Shown: in pieces, positions 7,771-15,121 of the stretch
Layout: every line of letters starts with the position of its first letter
Numbering within the stretch: position 1 is the stretch's first letter
NCBI GenBank assembly: GCA_031548005.1
Contig: JAVBRK010000088.1
Location: 1-22,341 of the forward strand
From: BNXB01 sp031548005
GTDB taxonomy: Bacteria; Bacteroidota; Bacteroidia; Bacteroidales; Azobacteroidaceae
Length of the DNA stretch: 22,341 bases
Direction: 5' to 3'
Translations under genes and position numbers: made by a program
Notes under the pieces: model-generated
The model's input: the letters and a program-made list of their open reading frames with translations, nothing else
What the model was told of the DNA's origin: nothing
Database searches by the model: none

Positions 7771-9004
7771 TTTCAGAACTCTTTATTTCAAAACCTGCTG
7801 TTTCCAGATTTTCCCAGAAACTGGGGTATGATTTAGTAACAACTAATGGTTGTCTGATGTTTATTTTTCCTGTTATGATTGCTGCCGGAGCAAAAGCCAT
7901 GGCCATGCGGTGATCTTCGTAGGTTTCGATTACTGCTTCTGGCAACGGCTCACAGCGTTCGCTCGACCAGATTAGTTCACTATCATTCACACTGTCGATC
8001 ATGTAACCCAGTTTTTTCATTTCCTGCTGTAATGCATGGAGCCGGTCGGTTTCCTTAATTCTCAGGCTTTGTAATCCTTTGAAATGGAAAGGAATATTTT
8101 TCAATGCGCAGGTGACTACGAATGTCTGGGCCAGATCCGGTTCGTTAATGAAATCATATTGAAAACAAGCTGTTAGAGCTCCGGATTCTTTATGAAATAA
8201 TGTTACTGCACCTTTTTTGAATCGGGTTTCAACGCCTAAGAGTTTGAATAAACCGGATACCCCGGCGTCTCCCTGTATGCTGTCCTCGAATAATCCCGGG
8301 AGTTCGATTTCCGTACCTTCCGGGGATAAAGCGACCATCTCGTACCAGTAAGAGGCTGCCGACCAGTCGTTTTCTACGTTGTAATTGTAGGGAATATAAA
8401 CCTGGGGTTCGATATGAATGGTATTGCCGTTCCAATCGGTATGAATTCCAAAATCACGCATCATCCGGATAGTCATCCGGATATAGGGCTTTGAAATGAT
8501 TTCTCCAGTTAAATTTAAGGTCAATCCCTCCTGCATCGACGGAGCGATCATCATCAGGGCCGAAATGAACTGGGAACTGACACTTCCGTCCAGGATGATA
8601 TTTCCTCCCTGTAGCTTTTTGCCGCTGATTTTCAATGGGGGAAATCCTGTCTTTTCCAGATATTCGATATTGGCGCCCAATTTATTCAGGGCTTCTACGA
8701 GTATTCTGATCGGCCGATTTTTCATGCGCTCACTCCCTGTTATAACCCATTCACCCTCTTTCTGAGCCAGATAAGCTGTCAGGAATCGCATAGAAGTTCC
8801 GGCTGCTCTGATATCGATGTTATTTTTTCCGGAGGTGAAAGCCTGTTGCATTACCTGGGTATCGTCGCAATCCGACAGGTTCCGGATATTACAAGCATGA
8901 TTGCTGAGCGCATTCAGAATCAATGCCCTGTTACTAATACTTTTTGAGGCTGGTAATTGTATCCTGCCCTGGAGTTTTCCGGAGAAAATAGCCGTATATT
9001 TCAC
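7754..9004 (-). CDS. aroA: 3-phosphoshikimate 1-carboxyvinyltransferase (EPSP synthase)
   Basis: Joins shikimate-3-phosphate and phosphoenolpyruvate to EPSP, the sixth step of the shikimate pathway. The expected active-site segments are present: LPASKSISNRALIL near the N-terminus, AAGTSMRFL, the Arg in SERMKNRPI, SSQFISALM, the catalytic Asp in NEPDLAQ, IKETDRLHAL, YEDHRMAMAF and KSYPSFWENL. The product is 416 residues, normal for the family. I take GTG 9004 as the start (KYTAIFSGKLQGRIQLPASKS follows). It has AGGA eight bases upstream, and the in-frame TTG at 9037 lies inside the -7 promoter box. First gene of the aroA-znuB-porW-porX unit. Confidence 0.95.
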   Translation of the reverse strand: MKYTAIFSGKLQGRIQLPASKSISNRALILNALSNHACNIRNLSDCDDTQVMQQAFTSGKNNIDIRAAGTSMRFLTAYLAQKEGEWVITGSERMKNRPIRILVEALNKLGANIEYLEKTGFPPLKISGKKLQGGNIILDGSVSSQFISALMMIAPSMQEGLTLNLTGEIISKPYIRMTIRMMRDFGIHTDWNGNTIHIEPQVYIPYNYNVENDWSAASYWYEMVALSPEGTEIELPGLFEDSIQGDAGVSGLFKLLGVETRFKKGAVTLFHKESGALTACFQYDFINEPDLAQTFVVTCALKNIPFHFKGLQSLRIKETDRLHALQQEMKKLGYMIDSVNDSELIWSSERCEPLPEAVIETYEDHRMAMAFAPAAIITGKINIRQPLVVTKSYPSFWENLETAGFEIKSSENDGKL

Positions 9005-9034
9005 TGTGCTGATCCTGATTTGCGTATAGAAACA

Positions 9035-9042
9035 CAAATGTA
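9035..9042 (-). promoter_or_regulatory. -7 box of the aroA operon promoter
   Basis: On the minus strand this reads TACATTTG, an exact TAnnTTTG match. Transcription would start near 9028, leaving a leader of about 24 bases before GTG 9004 with its AGGA site. No clear TTG at -33. It is 32 bases from the opposing ribF box, so the two promoters share their upstream DNA. Confidence 0.5.
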
Positions 9043-9074
9043 CGGTTTTTTAATGAATTCCTCGCTTTTTTATC

Positions 9075-9082
9075 TAACTTTG
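9075..9082 (+). promoter_or_regulatory. -7 box of the ribF promoter
   Basis: TAACTTTG matches TAnnTTTG exactly. Transcription would start near 9089, about 19 bases before the ribF ATG at 9108. No good -33 element is visible. Confidence 0.5.
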
Positions 9083-9107
9083 CCCCCTCGAATTTTCGTT
9101 GGAAGGT

Positions 9108-10070
9108 ATGAAAATCATCTGGATTAACAAGGAATTTATTTTTTCTGACAAAGTAAATCAGGAGATTGCTGCCACAATCGGTTTTTTCGATGGAGTGCAT
9201 TGTGGTCACCGGTATCTTATTGCACAATTGAAAGAGATCGCCTCCAGGGCAGGCTTACCTTCTGCGGTCATTACTTTTCCCATTCATCCCCGAAAAGTGT
9301 TGCAGGCAGATTTTCAACCGCAGCTATTGAATAGTTTTGAAGGGAAAATAGCTCAATTAGCGACCACCGGAATCGATTATTGCTTTGTCCTGGATTTTTC
9401 ACGGGAGCTTGCAGATTTAACCGCCGAGGAATTTATCAGAGAAATACTCCGGAAAAAATTCCTGGTAAAAAGTCTGGTCGTCGGATATGACCATCGTTTC
9501 GGAAAAGGCCGTACGAACGATTTCAGTGATTATAAGCTTTATGGAAATGCCTGTGGAATGGATGTTGTCTTAGCAAAGCAATTAGAGGAAACAGATATCC
9601 GCATCAGTTCTACTGCTATCCGGAAGTTCCTGGCTGAAGGCCGGGTGGAGCAGGCTTCTAAAATTTTATCCTATAACTATACTTTGAAAGGGAAAGTAAT
9701 TTCCGGAAATAAAATCGGGAGAACCCTGGGGTTTCCGACAGCCAATCTGGAAGTAACGGAAACTTATAAGGTGATTCCGGCTTCCGGAGTCTACGCTACG
9801 TTTGTATACCTGAACGATAAACCTTACAGGGCTATGACCTACATCGGCGAACGTCCCACGATTCTTCCGGCAGGTGAGCGCCGGATCGAAACCTGTATTT
9901 TTGATTTTTCCGGAGACATTTATGGATCTCCCCTTAAAATTGAGTTTATAAAATACATCCGGGGCGATAAAAAATTCACTTCCATGGATGAGCTAATAGC
10001 TCAGCTACACGAAGATAAGGTCTCTGTTGAGAAGGTATTACTTTCTGATCCGGCGGAAAATCGTGATTAA
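9108..10070 (+). CDS. ribF: Bifunctional riboflavin kinase/FAD synthetase RibF
   Basis: Makes FMN from riboflavin and then FAD from FMN. The N-terminal nucleotidyltransferase domain shows TIGFFDGVHCGHRYL (the GFFDGxHxGH nucleotide-binding signature), YDHRFGKGR and ISSTAIRKFL. The C-terminal flavokinase domain shows GRTLGFPTANLEV and RRIETCIFDFSGDIYG. The product is 320 residues, usual for the family. ATG 9108 is chosen; an in-frame TTG at 9099 would add three residues and is less likely. GGAAGG lies directly upstream but too close for ideal spacing. The gene is transcribed alone and diverges from aroA. Its TAA overlaps the stop of pdxA on the other strand. Confidence 0.96.
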   Translation: MKIIWINKEFIFSDKVNQEIAATIGFFDGVHCGHRYLIAQLKEIASRAGLPSAVITFPIHPRKVLQADFQPQLLNSFEGKIAQLATTGIDYCFVLDFSRELADLTAEEFIREILRKKFLVKSLVVGYDHRFGKGRTNDFSDYKLYGNACGMDVVLAKQLEETDIRISSTAIRKFLAEGRVEQASKILSYNYTLKGKVISGNKIGRTLGFPTANLEVTETYKVIPASGVYATFVYLNDKPYRAMTYIGERPTILPAGERRIETCIFDFSGDIYGSPLKIEFIKYIRGDKKFTSMDELIAQLHEDKVSVEKVLLSDPAENRD

Positions 10071-11122
10071 TCCTGAGTGTCTGACGTCAGGTCTAATTTC
10101 TCGTTATCGGATCCTCTCTCAAAATAATGTTTCCTCAATGGATTTGAATTGATCTCCCGATCGATGGCTCTGTTATTGAAAACATCAATGGCCAGATAAA
10201 TAGCATTCAAAAACGAGTCGGGGGAAATGATATTTTGCCCTGCTGTTTCGAATGAAGGGCCGAGGTTCGATGCTGTCCGGATAACTGGCAGATTGGCCGT
10301 AAAACAGGCTCCTTCTTCGTTGGAAAGAGTTCGGAAAGGAACCATTCCCTGATCGTGGTACATCGCCAGAATTCCATCGAATTTTGTAAAATTTCCTGAC
10401 CCGAAAAATTCGTCGGAAGTATAGGGTCCGAAACAAAAAACACCTTCTTTCGACGCTTTTTCCATCGCCGGGATAATGATTTTTTGCTCTTCCGATCCGG
10501 AGGCAATCTGTTCGGTATCCGGATTAAGGGATAAAACGGCTATCCGGGGAGCTGTTACTGCAAAATCCCTGATCAGGCTTGTTTTGAGATCGAGTAATTT
10601 CTGGTAAATCAGATCGGCGGATAGTAGTTTTGTGACCGAACTGAAGGGGATATTTCCGGTTGCAAGGGCTATGCGGAGGCTGTCTTTGACCAAAATAGAC
10701 AGGGAGTGATCGACTTTACCCAATGTGTTTTCTATGTAGGCAGTTTGCCCGTTACCGACAATAGCCGGAGACGTAAATAAAGCATCGATGACTCCGTCCT
10801 GAAGATCTTTTAAGGCTTTTTCCAGGGAGCTCACGGCAGACTTGGCAGATTCGTCGGTGTGCTTCCCGAGTTCTACTTTTACATCGTCGCTTACACAATT
10901 GATAATGTTCACCCGGTTTGCCACAGCATCGACCGCCTTGTCTATTACATAAAAGTTGACAGGTTGAATTTCCATGGCTTTACGATGGTAGGTTGCCACT
11001 TTAGATGATCCGTAAAGTACCGGAATAAAAAGTTCTGGTACATGAGGATCGGACAATGCCTTCAATATCAGTTCGTAACCTATACCGTTGATGTCTCCGT
11101 GCGTAATACCTATTTTAATCAT
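10067..11122 (-). CDS. pdxA: Divergent PdxA-family protein lacking metal-ligand histidines
   Basis: Homologous over its whole 351 residues to 4-hydroxythreonine-4-phosphate dehydrogenase (vitamin B6 synthesis): N-terminal GITHGDINGIGYELILK, central LSLNP, MYHDQG (254-259) and C-terminal NAIYLAIDVFNNR. Residues that bind the metal in characterised PdxA (E. coli H166, H211, H266) appear changed: ATGNIPF puts N157 where ATTHLP has His, LNPD puts D202 where LNPH has His, and RTASNLGPS puts L287 where RTSxDHGTA has His. The substrate-binding GHTE segment is also missing and shortened near residues 118-141. The enzyme may be inactive or changed in function. ATG 11122 has GGAT upstream and lies six bases after rlmN. 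The tail after residue 330 is long and charged. Family assignment is secure, catalytic activity is not. Confidence 0.85.
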   Translation of the reverse strand: MIKIGITHGDINGIGYELILKALSDPHVPELFIPVLYGSSKVATYHRKAMEIQPVNFYVIDKAVDAVANRVNIINCVSDDVKVELGKHTDESAKSAVSSLEKALKDLQDGVIDALFTSPAIVGNGQTAYIENTLGKVDHSLSILVKDSLRIALATGNIPFSSVTKLLSADLIYQKLLDLKTSLIRDFAVTAPRIAVLSLNPDTEQIASGSEEQKIIIPAMEKASKEGVFCFGPYTSDEFFGSGNFTKFDGILAMYHDQGMVPFRTLSNEEGACFTANLPVIRTASNLGPSFETAGQNIISPDSFLNAIYLAIDVFNNRAIDREINSNPLRKHYFERGSDNEKLDLTSDTQD

Positions 11123-11128
11123 TGTATC

Positions 11129-12193
11129 CTATTCTGGTTTATTTTGATGAACAGTCTGATTGTTTTCTGCAGCAAATATACTACATTCTTTTGTTGATAG
11201 CATTCCGCAGGCAGCTAAAATATCTTCTCCCCTGGATGCACGGATTGTGCATGTGATTCCTTTTGATGACAAATAATCCCTGAAAGCGGGCATGGAAGAA
11301 GCGTCTGAGCTCTTCAGGGCGACATCCGGAATAGCATGGTATTTTATCAGATTGACCCGGCACGGAATGCCGGATAGTAATTTTGCCAGATCCTGAGCAT
11401 GCCGGAGGTCGTCATTGAGGCCTTTAAACATAATATATTCGAAGGAGACTCTTCGTTGGCGGGAAAAATCATAGCGCCGGATTAATTGAAGGACATCCTG
11501 TACCGGCCAGGCCTTTTCTACCGGCATCAATTTCTTCCGCTCGTCGGGGTAGGGTGAGTGAATACTGATTGCCAGATGGCACTGGCTTTCTTCAATAAAC
11601 CGTTTCAGAGAGGGAATGACTCCGATTGTAGATACAGTAATCCGTTTCGGACTCCAGGCATACCCATAATCCGATGTGAGTATTTCCAGAGCTTTGATTA
11701 CTTCATCGATATTGTCCATGGGTTCTCCCATGCCCATGAAAACGATGTTGGTAAGTTTGTCTGATTCCGGAACGGACAGTATCTGGTTTAGTATTTCACC
11801 GGCATCTAAATTTCCTGAAAAGCCCTGTTTCCCGGTCATGCAGAACAGGCAGTTCATTTTACAGCCGACTTGTGATGAAACGCATAACGTAGCCCGGTCT
11901 TCATCGGGAATGTATACGGATTCGATGAATTTCCCGTTGGGGGCCTGAAACAGGTATTTAATGGTCCCGTCTTTCGATTCCTGCCGTTGAACAGGTTGGT
12001 GTACTCCTATGGTATGCCGTTCCTTCAGAAGATTGCGGTTGGATACCGACAGGTTGGTCATATCGTCTACTTCTCCGGCCTTTTTCTTATACAGCCAATC
12101 AGTAATCTGACTGGCTGTATAAGAAAGCATTCCTAAACCGGAAATGAGTTGTTTAAGTTCGGGAAGCGTTTTACCGATTAATGCTTCTTTCAA
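11129..12193 (-). CDS. rlmN: Dual-specificity RNA methyltransferase RlmN
   Basis: A radical-SAM enzyme that methylates C2 of A2503 in 23S rRNA and A37 of certain tRNAs. The 354-residue product contains the CxxxCxxC iron-sulfur motif C111-KMN-C115-LF-C118 followed by MTGKQGF, an upstream Cys in ATLCVSSQ (C104), MGMGEP, and the methyl-accepting Cys in AACGMLS (about C329). The start is TTG 12193, inside the stop of ppiD (TTGA overlap); no ATG lies nearer than residue 22, which would cut the conserved N-terminus. No Shine-Dalgarno is seen, so translation is probably coupled to ppiD. pdxA follows after six bases. Confidence 0.95.
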   Translation of the reverse strand: MKEALIGKTLPELKQLISGLGMLSYTASQITDWLYKKKAGEVDDMTNLSVSNRNLLKERHTIGVHQPVQRQESKDGTIKYLFQAPNGKFIESVYIPDEDRATLCVSSQVGCKMNCLFCMTGKQGFSGNLDAGEILNQILSVPESDKLTNIVFMGMGEPMDNIDEVIKALEILTSDYGYAWSPKRITVSTIGVIPSLKRFIEESQCHLAISIHSPYPDERKKLMPVEKAWPVQDVLQLIRRYDFSRQRRVSFEYIMFKGLNDDLRHAQDLAKLLSGIPCRVNLIKYHAIPDVALKSSDASSMPAFRDYLSSKGITCTIRASRGEDILAACGMLSTKECSIFAAENNQTVHQNKPE

Positions 12194-14316
12194 TAGAATC
12201 TGATTCTGTTGTCTTCGACTTTTGACTGATCTCTTAAAACATTCATGAACGAATACATACGGTATAAGTTTGCCGACTGCAGGGATTGTTTTTCAGCGTC
12301 CTCGTTGTAAGGTGTTTCGGAAGCTTCTTTTTTAGTAATATTCAAAACATACACTCCGTTTTTTCCTTTCATAGGTCCGGCAATTTTACCGACCTCTACC
12401 AGTGGGGCTTGTACATTGATGATCGGCTCTACACCAATTCCGGTGATATTTTGGGTCGAAAATGTTACAAAGTCGACCGACTTGGGTTCTGTTCCAATCG
12501 TAGAAGCATACCCTTCGAACGTATTGATATTCTTGGATTTCAGATCGCTGATAATCTTTTCCGACTTTTTATCGTTCAGTAGTTCACGTTTCAGCAACTC
12601 CGATACCGAAGCCAATGGCCGGTAACCGGCTTTGATATTTCCTTCGACAGCCATAGCTACAAAGTGATTCTGGCATTCGAAAATTTCGGAAATATTTCCT
12701 TTGCTGTGCTCGAAAGCCCAACGGATAGCCGGACGGGAGGATGGGATGTTAGATAATGTTGTTTGATTTTCATTCAGTGTTATTTCTTTCTGAATGATAT
12801 ACCCGCCTTCTGCTGCTGCTGATTTGAATGTTTCCAGCGTGTTATTTTTAGAGATATACGCATTCAGATCATTGTATAACTTGTTGTAAGTTTCCGAACT
12901 TGGAGTTACCTCGATCTGGATGGTGGCAACCTTGTATTTTGTGACCGGCTTTGTCTTTTCCGTAACTTGTACCAGGTGGGTTCCGTAATTCGATTCGGCA
13001 ACGAATATTTCTCCTACCGGAGCATTGAATACCTCATTTTTGAATTTTACGCCGGTTGAAGCTGCCAACTGGGATTCAAGGACCCAACTCATATCTCCGT
13101 TTGTTTGTCCGTTTGTGGCTTCCAGCGCCATATCCTGAAATGATTTTCCTCCTTTGATTACAGCGATAAGGCTATCGGTGATGTGCTTCAGCTCATTGCT
13201 TTCGAGTTTTGGAAGCAATAATTGATTGATTTTAATGGAGTCCGGAGCAGTTGTTTTTGCAATCAGCTTAGACATAGAATAAGCATTTCCGACGGACACC
13301 GGGCCCTCGACATCGTTTATATTGGCATTTTCGGCGAAAGCCCTTACCTGCAACGGCAGGTGATTCAATGAAGAAAATGCATCGACATATTTGACATCCG
13401 AATTCTCATTGACAATAGAGGCGGCATCAGTTTCCGGTTTTTCAAACTCGGGTTTCAGATCGGCTAACTCTTTTTGAACAGCAGCCTCATCTTCCTTGCT
13501 TGGAACAATGTCTACAGAAATATAGCTGACTACTTTACCGGCTTCTTGCTTGAACATCTCTTTCCGTTCATTATAAAGGCTTTGTATTTCGGATTCGGAA
13601 ACTTTAACCTGATCGTCAGGTATCGATTGATAACTTTGAACCAAATAATCGAATCCTACAGAAACTTTATTTTCTTCATAAGCATTTTTTGCATCTAAAG
13701 TGTTAACACCCATGAGATTGCCTAAAAGCCCTGCAAATTTAGTCTCCAGTTTTTGTTGCTTGATGTTTTGTTCCCAGAATAACCAGTATTTCTTTGCGCC
13801 TTCCAATTGGGCGCGCATTTCTGCCGGATACGCGCTCATATCGTCTGATTCAATGGATTGCAGGAATTGCAGTAATAAATTTTTGTCGAATGCTCCTGTT
13901 TGTTGGTTGATAAAATCAGGCATTTGCTGAATCATGGGAGAGATATTATTGCCGATGATCATATCGGAAAGTTCTTCCTTACCGACAGTCATTCCGATTT
14001 TTTTTGTTTCTTCTTTCATGATAATTTCACTTACCATGCTATTGAAAACCGATTCGCGGATCTGACTTTGCGCTTCCTCATCCAGAGAATTGGAGTTCAT
14101 TCGTCTTTTGTAGATCTCGGTCATTTGTTCCACTTTGTCCTGGAAATCCCGGATGGAAACCGCCTCACCGTCTACAATCGCTACTTTTTCTTTGGATTGT
14201 TGAAAAAATGTAGATCCTGATCTAAGGAAGTCTCCGATAACGAATGCAAGTAAAGCAATACCAACCACTCCTACCAGTAATCCGGCTTTACTCCTGATTT
14301 TTTCTAATGTTGCCAT
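12190..14316 (-). CDS. ppiD: PpiD/SurA-like membrane-anchored peptidyl-prolyl isomerase
   Basis: A 708-residue periplasmic folding factor anchored in the inner membrane. Residues about 12-31 form one transmembrane segment (GLLVGVVGIALLAFVIGDFL) after a short basic N-terminus, the PpiD arrangement. A SurA_N-like chaperone region follows (about 40-240). A parvulin-type rotamase region lies near 345-450, with GGKSFQDMALEATNG, GDMSWV and NYGTHLVQVTEK. The C-terminal part carries a further helical and rotamase-like region. In this phylum such proteins help outer-membrane proteins fold. First gene of the ppiD-rlmN-pdxA unit; its own leader has an inverted repeat and a near-consensus -7 box. ATG 14316 is well placed for the membrane anchor. 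Confidence 0.9.
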   Translation of the reverse strand: MATLEKIRSKAGLLVGVVGIALLAFVIGDFLRSGSTFFQQSKEKVAIVDGEAVSIRDFQDKVEQMTEIYKRRMNSNSLDEEAQSQIRESVFNSMVSEIIMKEETKKIGMTVGKEELSDMIIGNNISPMIQQMPDFINQQTGAFDKNLLLQFLQSIESDDMSAYPAEMRAQLEGAKKYWLFWEQNIKQQKLETKFAGLLGNLMGVNTLDAKNAYEENKVSVGFDYLVQSYQSIPDDQVKVSESEIQSLYNERKEMFKQEAGKVVSYISVDIVPSKEDEAAVQKELADLKPEFEKPETDAASIVNENSDVKYVDAFSSLNHLPLQVRAFAENANINDVEGPVSVGNAYSMSKLIAKTTAPDSIKINQLLLPKLESNELKHITDSLIAVIKGGKSFQDMALEATNGQTNGDMSWVLESQLAASTGVKFKNEVFNAPVGEIFVAESNYGTHLVQVTEKTKPVTKYKVATIQIEVTPSSETYNKLYNDLNAYISKNNTLETFKSAAAEGGYIIQKEITLNENQTTLSNIPSSRPAIRWAFEHSKGNISEIFECQNHFVAMAVEGNIKAGYRPLASVSELLKRELLNDKKSEKIISDLKSKNINTFEGYASTIGTEPKSVDFVTFSTQNITGIGVEPIINVQAPLVEVGKIAGPMKGKNGVYVLNITKKEASETPYNEDAEKQSLQSANLYRMYSFMNVLRDQSKVEDNRIRFY

Positions 14317-14341
14317 TGATTTTGTATGTTTATTTTAATTA

Positions 14342-14405
14342 TTTCCGCGAAATTGCGCACGAAGATACGAAGTTTTGGTTTATTTCCCATAATTTTTCGC
14401 GGAAA
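14342..14405. repeat. 11-bp perfect inverted repeat in the ppiD leader
   Basis: TTTCCGCGAAA (14342-14352) and its exact reverse complement TTTCGCGGAAA (14395-14405) are separated by 42 bases. The repeat fills the gap between ppiD and the corC-like gene and encloses the likely ppiD promoter. It could be a paired regulator site, or, as RNA reading leftward, a hairpin ending the coaX operon transcript. The AT-rich stretch after the stem on the minus strand would fit the latter weakly. Confidence 0.5.
14360..14367 (-). promoter_or_regulatory. Probable ppiD -7 box
   Basis: The minus strand reads TATCTTCG, one mismatch from TAnnTTTG. It would start transcription close to 14352, about 36 bases before ATG 14316 and at the inner edge of the left arm of the inverted repeat. 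No clear -33 TTG. Confidence 0.35.
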
Positions 14406-14411
14406 ATTTAC

Positions 14412-15098
14412 TTATTCTCTTACCTTTAGCTTGATTAGCTCTATTTTTGTATTAGATGTTTTAAGGATTTTAAATACTGAACCGTCGATTGTGATCAGCT
14501 CGTTGACTTTGGGAAAATTCTGGTGATGACTCAGGATATAGCCTGCAATTGTGAGGTATTCACCGGCTTCCGGAATATTCAGCCCGAACAGTTCATTGAT
14601 CTGATCGATTTCCATCCGGCCCGAAAACACGAATTCATTGGCTCCAACCTGCTTGGCTACCCGGCTTCTGGTATCGTGCTCATCTTCAATTTCCCCGAAA
14701 ATTTCTTCTACCAGGTCTTCCAGGGTGATAACGCCCGATGTTCCTCCGAATTCGTCGACCACTACGGCAATATTTCGTTTTTCCCCCAGCATATTTTTCA
14801 TCAGCTTGTTGGCCGACATATTTTCCGGTACATAGGGCAGGGAAATAACTTTTTTTGTCCAGTCTTTGGGCTGTGAAAACATTTCAGACGAATGGATGTA
14901 GCCAATGATATTGTCCAGATCCTCCTTGTACACCAGTATTTTCGACAGACCTGTTTCAATGAATTTTGCCAACAACTCTTCAAGTGGAGCCGAAATGCTC
15001 ACAGCTACAATTTCCGTCCGGGGAACGATGCAATCCCTGACCTTCGTGTGGGAAAACTCTACGGCATTCCTGAATATGTTGATAATGGGGGTGGACAT
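14412..15098 (-). CDS. CorC/GldE-like CBS-domain protein lacking the CNNM membrane domain
   Basis: A soluble 228-residue protein matching the C-terminal half of HlyC/CorC-GldE family proteins: linker AVEFSHTKVRDCIVPRTEIVAV (residues 12-33), a CBS pair (about 30-140, with TGLSKILVYKEDLDNIIGYIH and VVVDEFGGTSGVITLEDLVEEIFGEIEDE), and the CorC_HlyC C-terminal domain (about 148-228). Homologues in Bacteroidetes usually have about 180 extra N-terminal residues forming the CNNM/DUF21 transmembrane domain. Here ATG 15098 follows the lptC stop by only 23 bases, leaving no room for it, and no membrane segment is encoded in another frame there. It could be a soluble variant like E. coli CorC or a deletion product. 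Last gene of the coaX unit. Confidence 0.82.
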   Translation of the reverse strand: MSTPIINIFRNAVEFSHTKVRDCIVPRTEIVAVSISAPLEELLAKFIETGLSKILVYKEDLDNIIGYIHSSEMFSQPKDWTKKVISLPYVPENMSANKLMKNMLGEKRNIAVVVDEFGGTSGVITLEDLVEEIFGEIEDEHDTRSRVAKQVGANEFVFSGRMEIDQINELFGLNIPEAGEYLTIAGYILSHHQNFPKVNELITIDGSVFKILKTSNTKIELIKLKVRE

Positions 15099-15121
15099 AA
15101 TTCTGCAATATACGGTTTTTA

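Noticed and set aside
8999..9037. TTG 9037 as the start of aroA
   Set aside because: The codon lies inside the TACATTTG promoter box and the extra 11 residues do not match the family; GTG 9004 has AGGA at good spacing.
8934..9227. 97-residue frame on the minus strand across the aroA-ribF intergenic region
   Set aside because: It overlaps both genes and both promoter boxes, and its sequence resembles nothing recognisable; it is best explained as chance.
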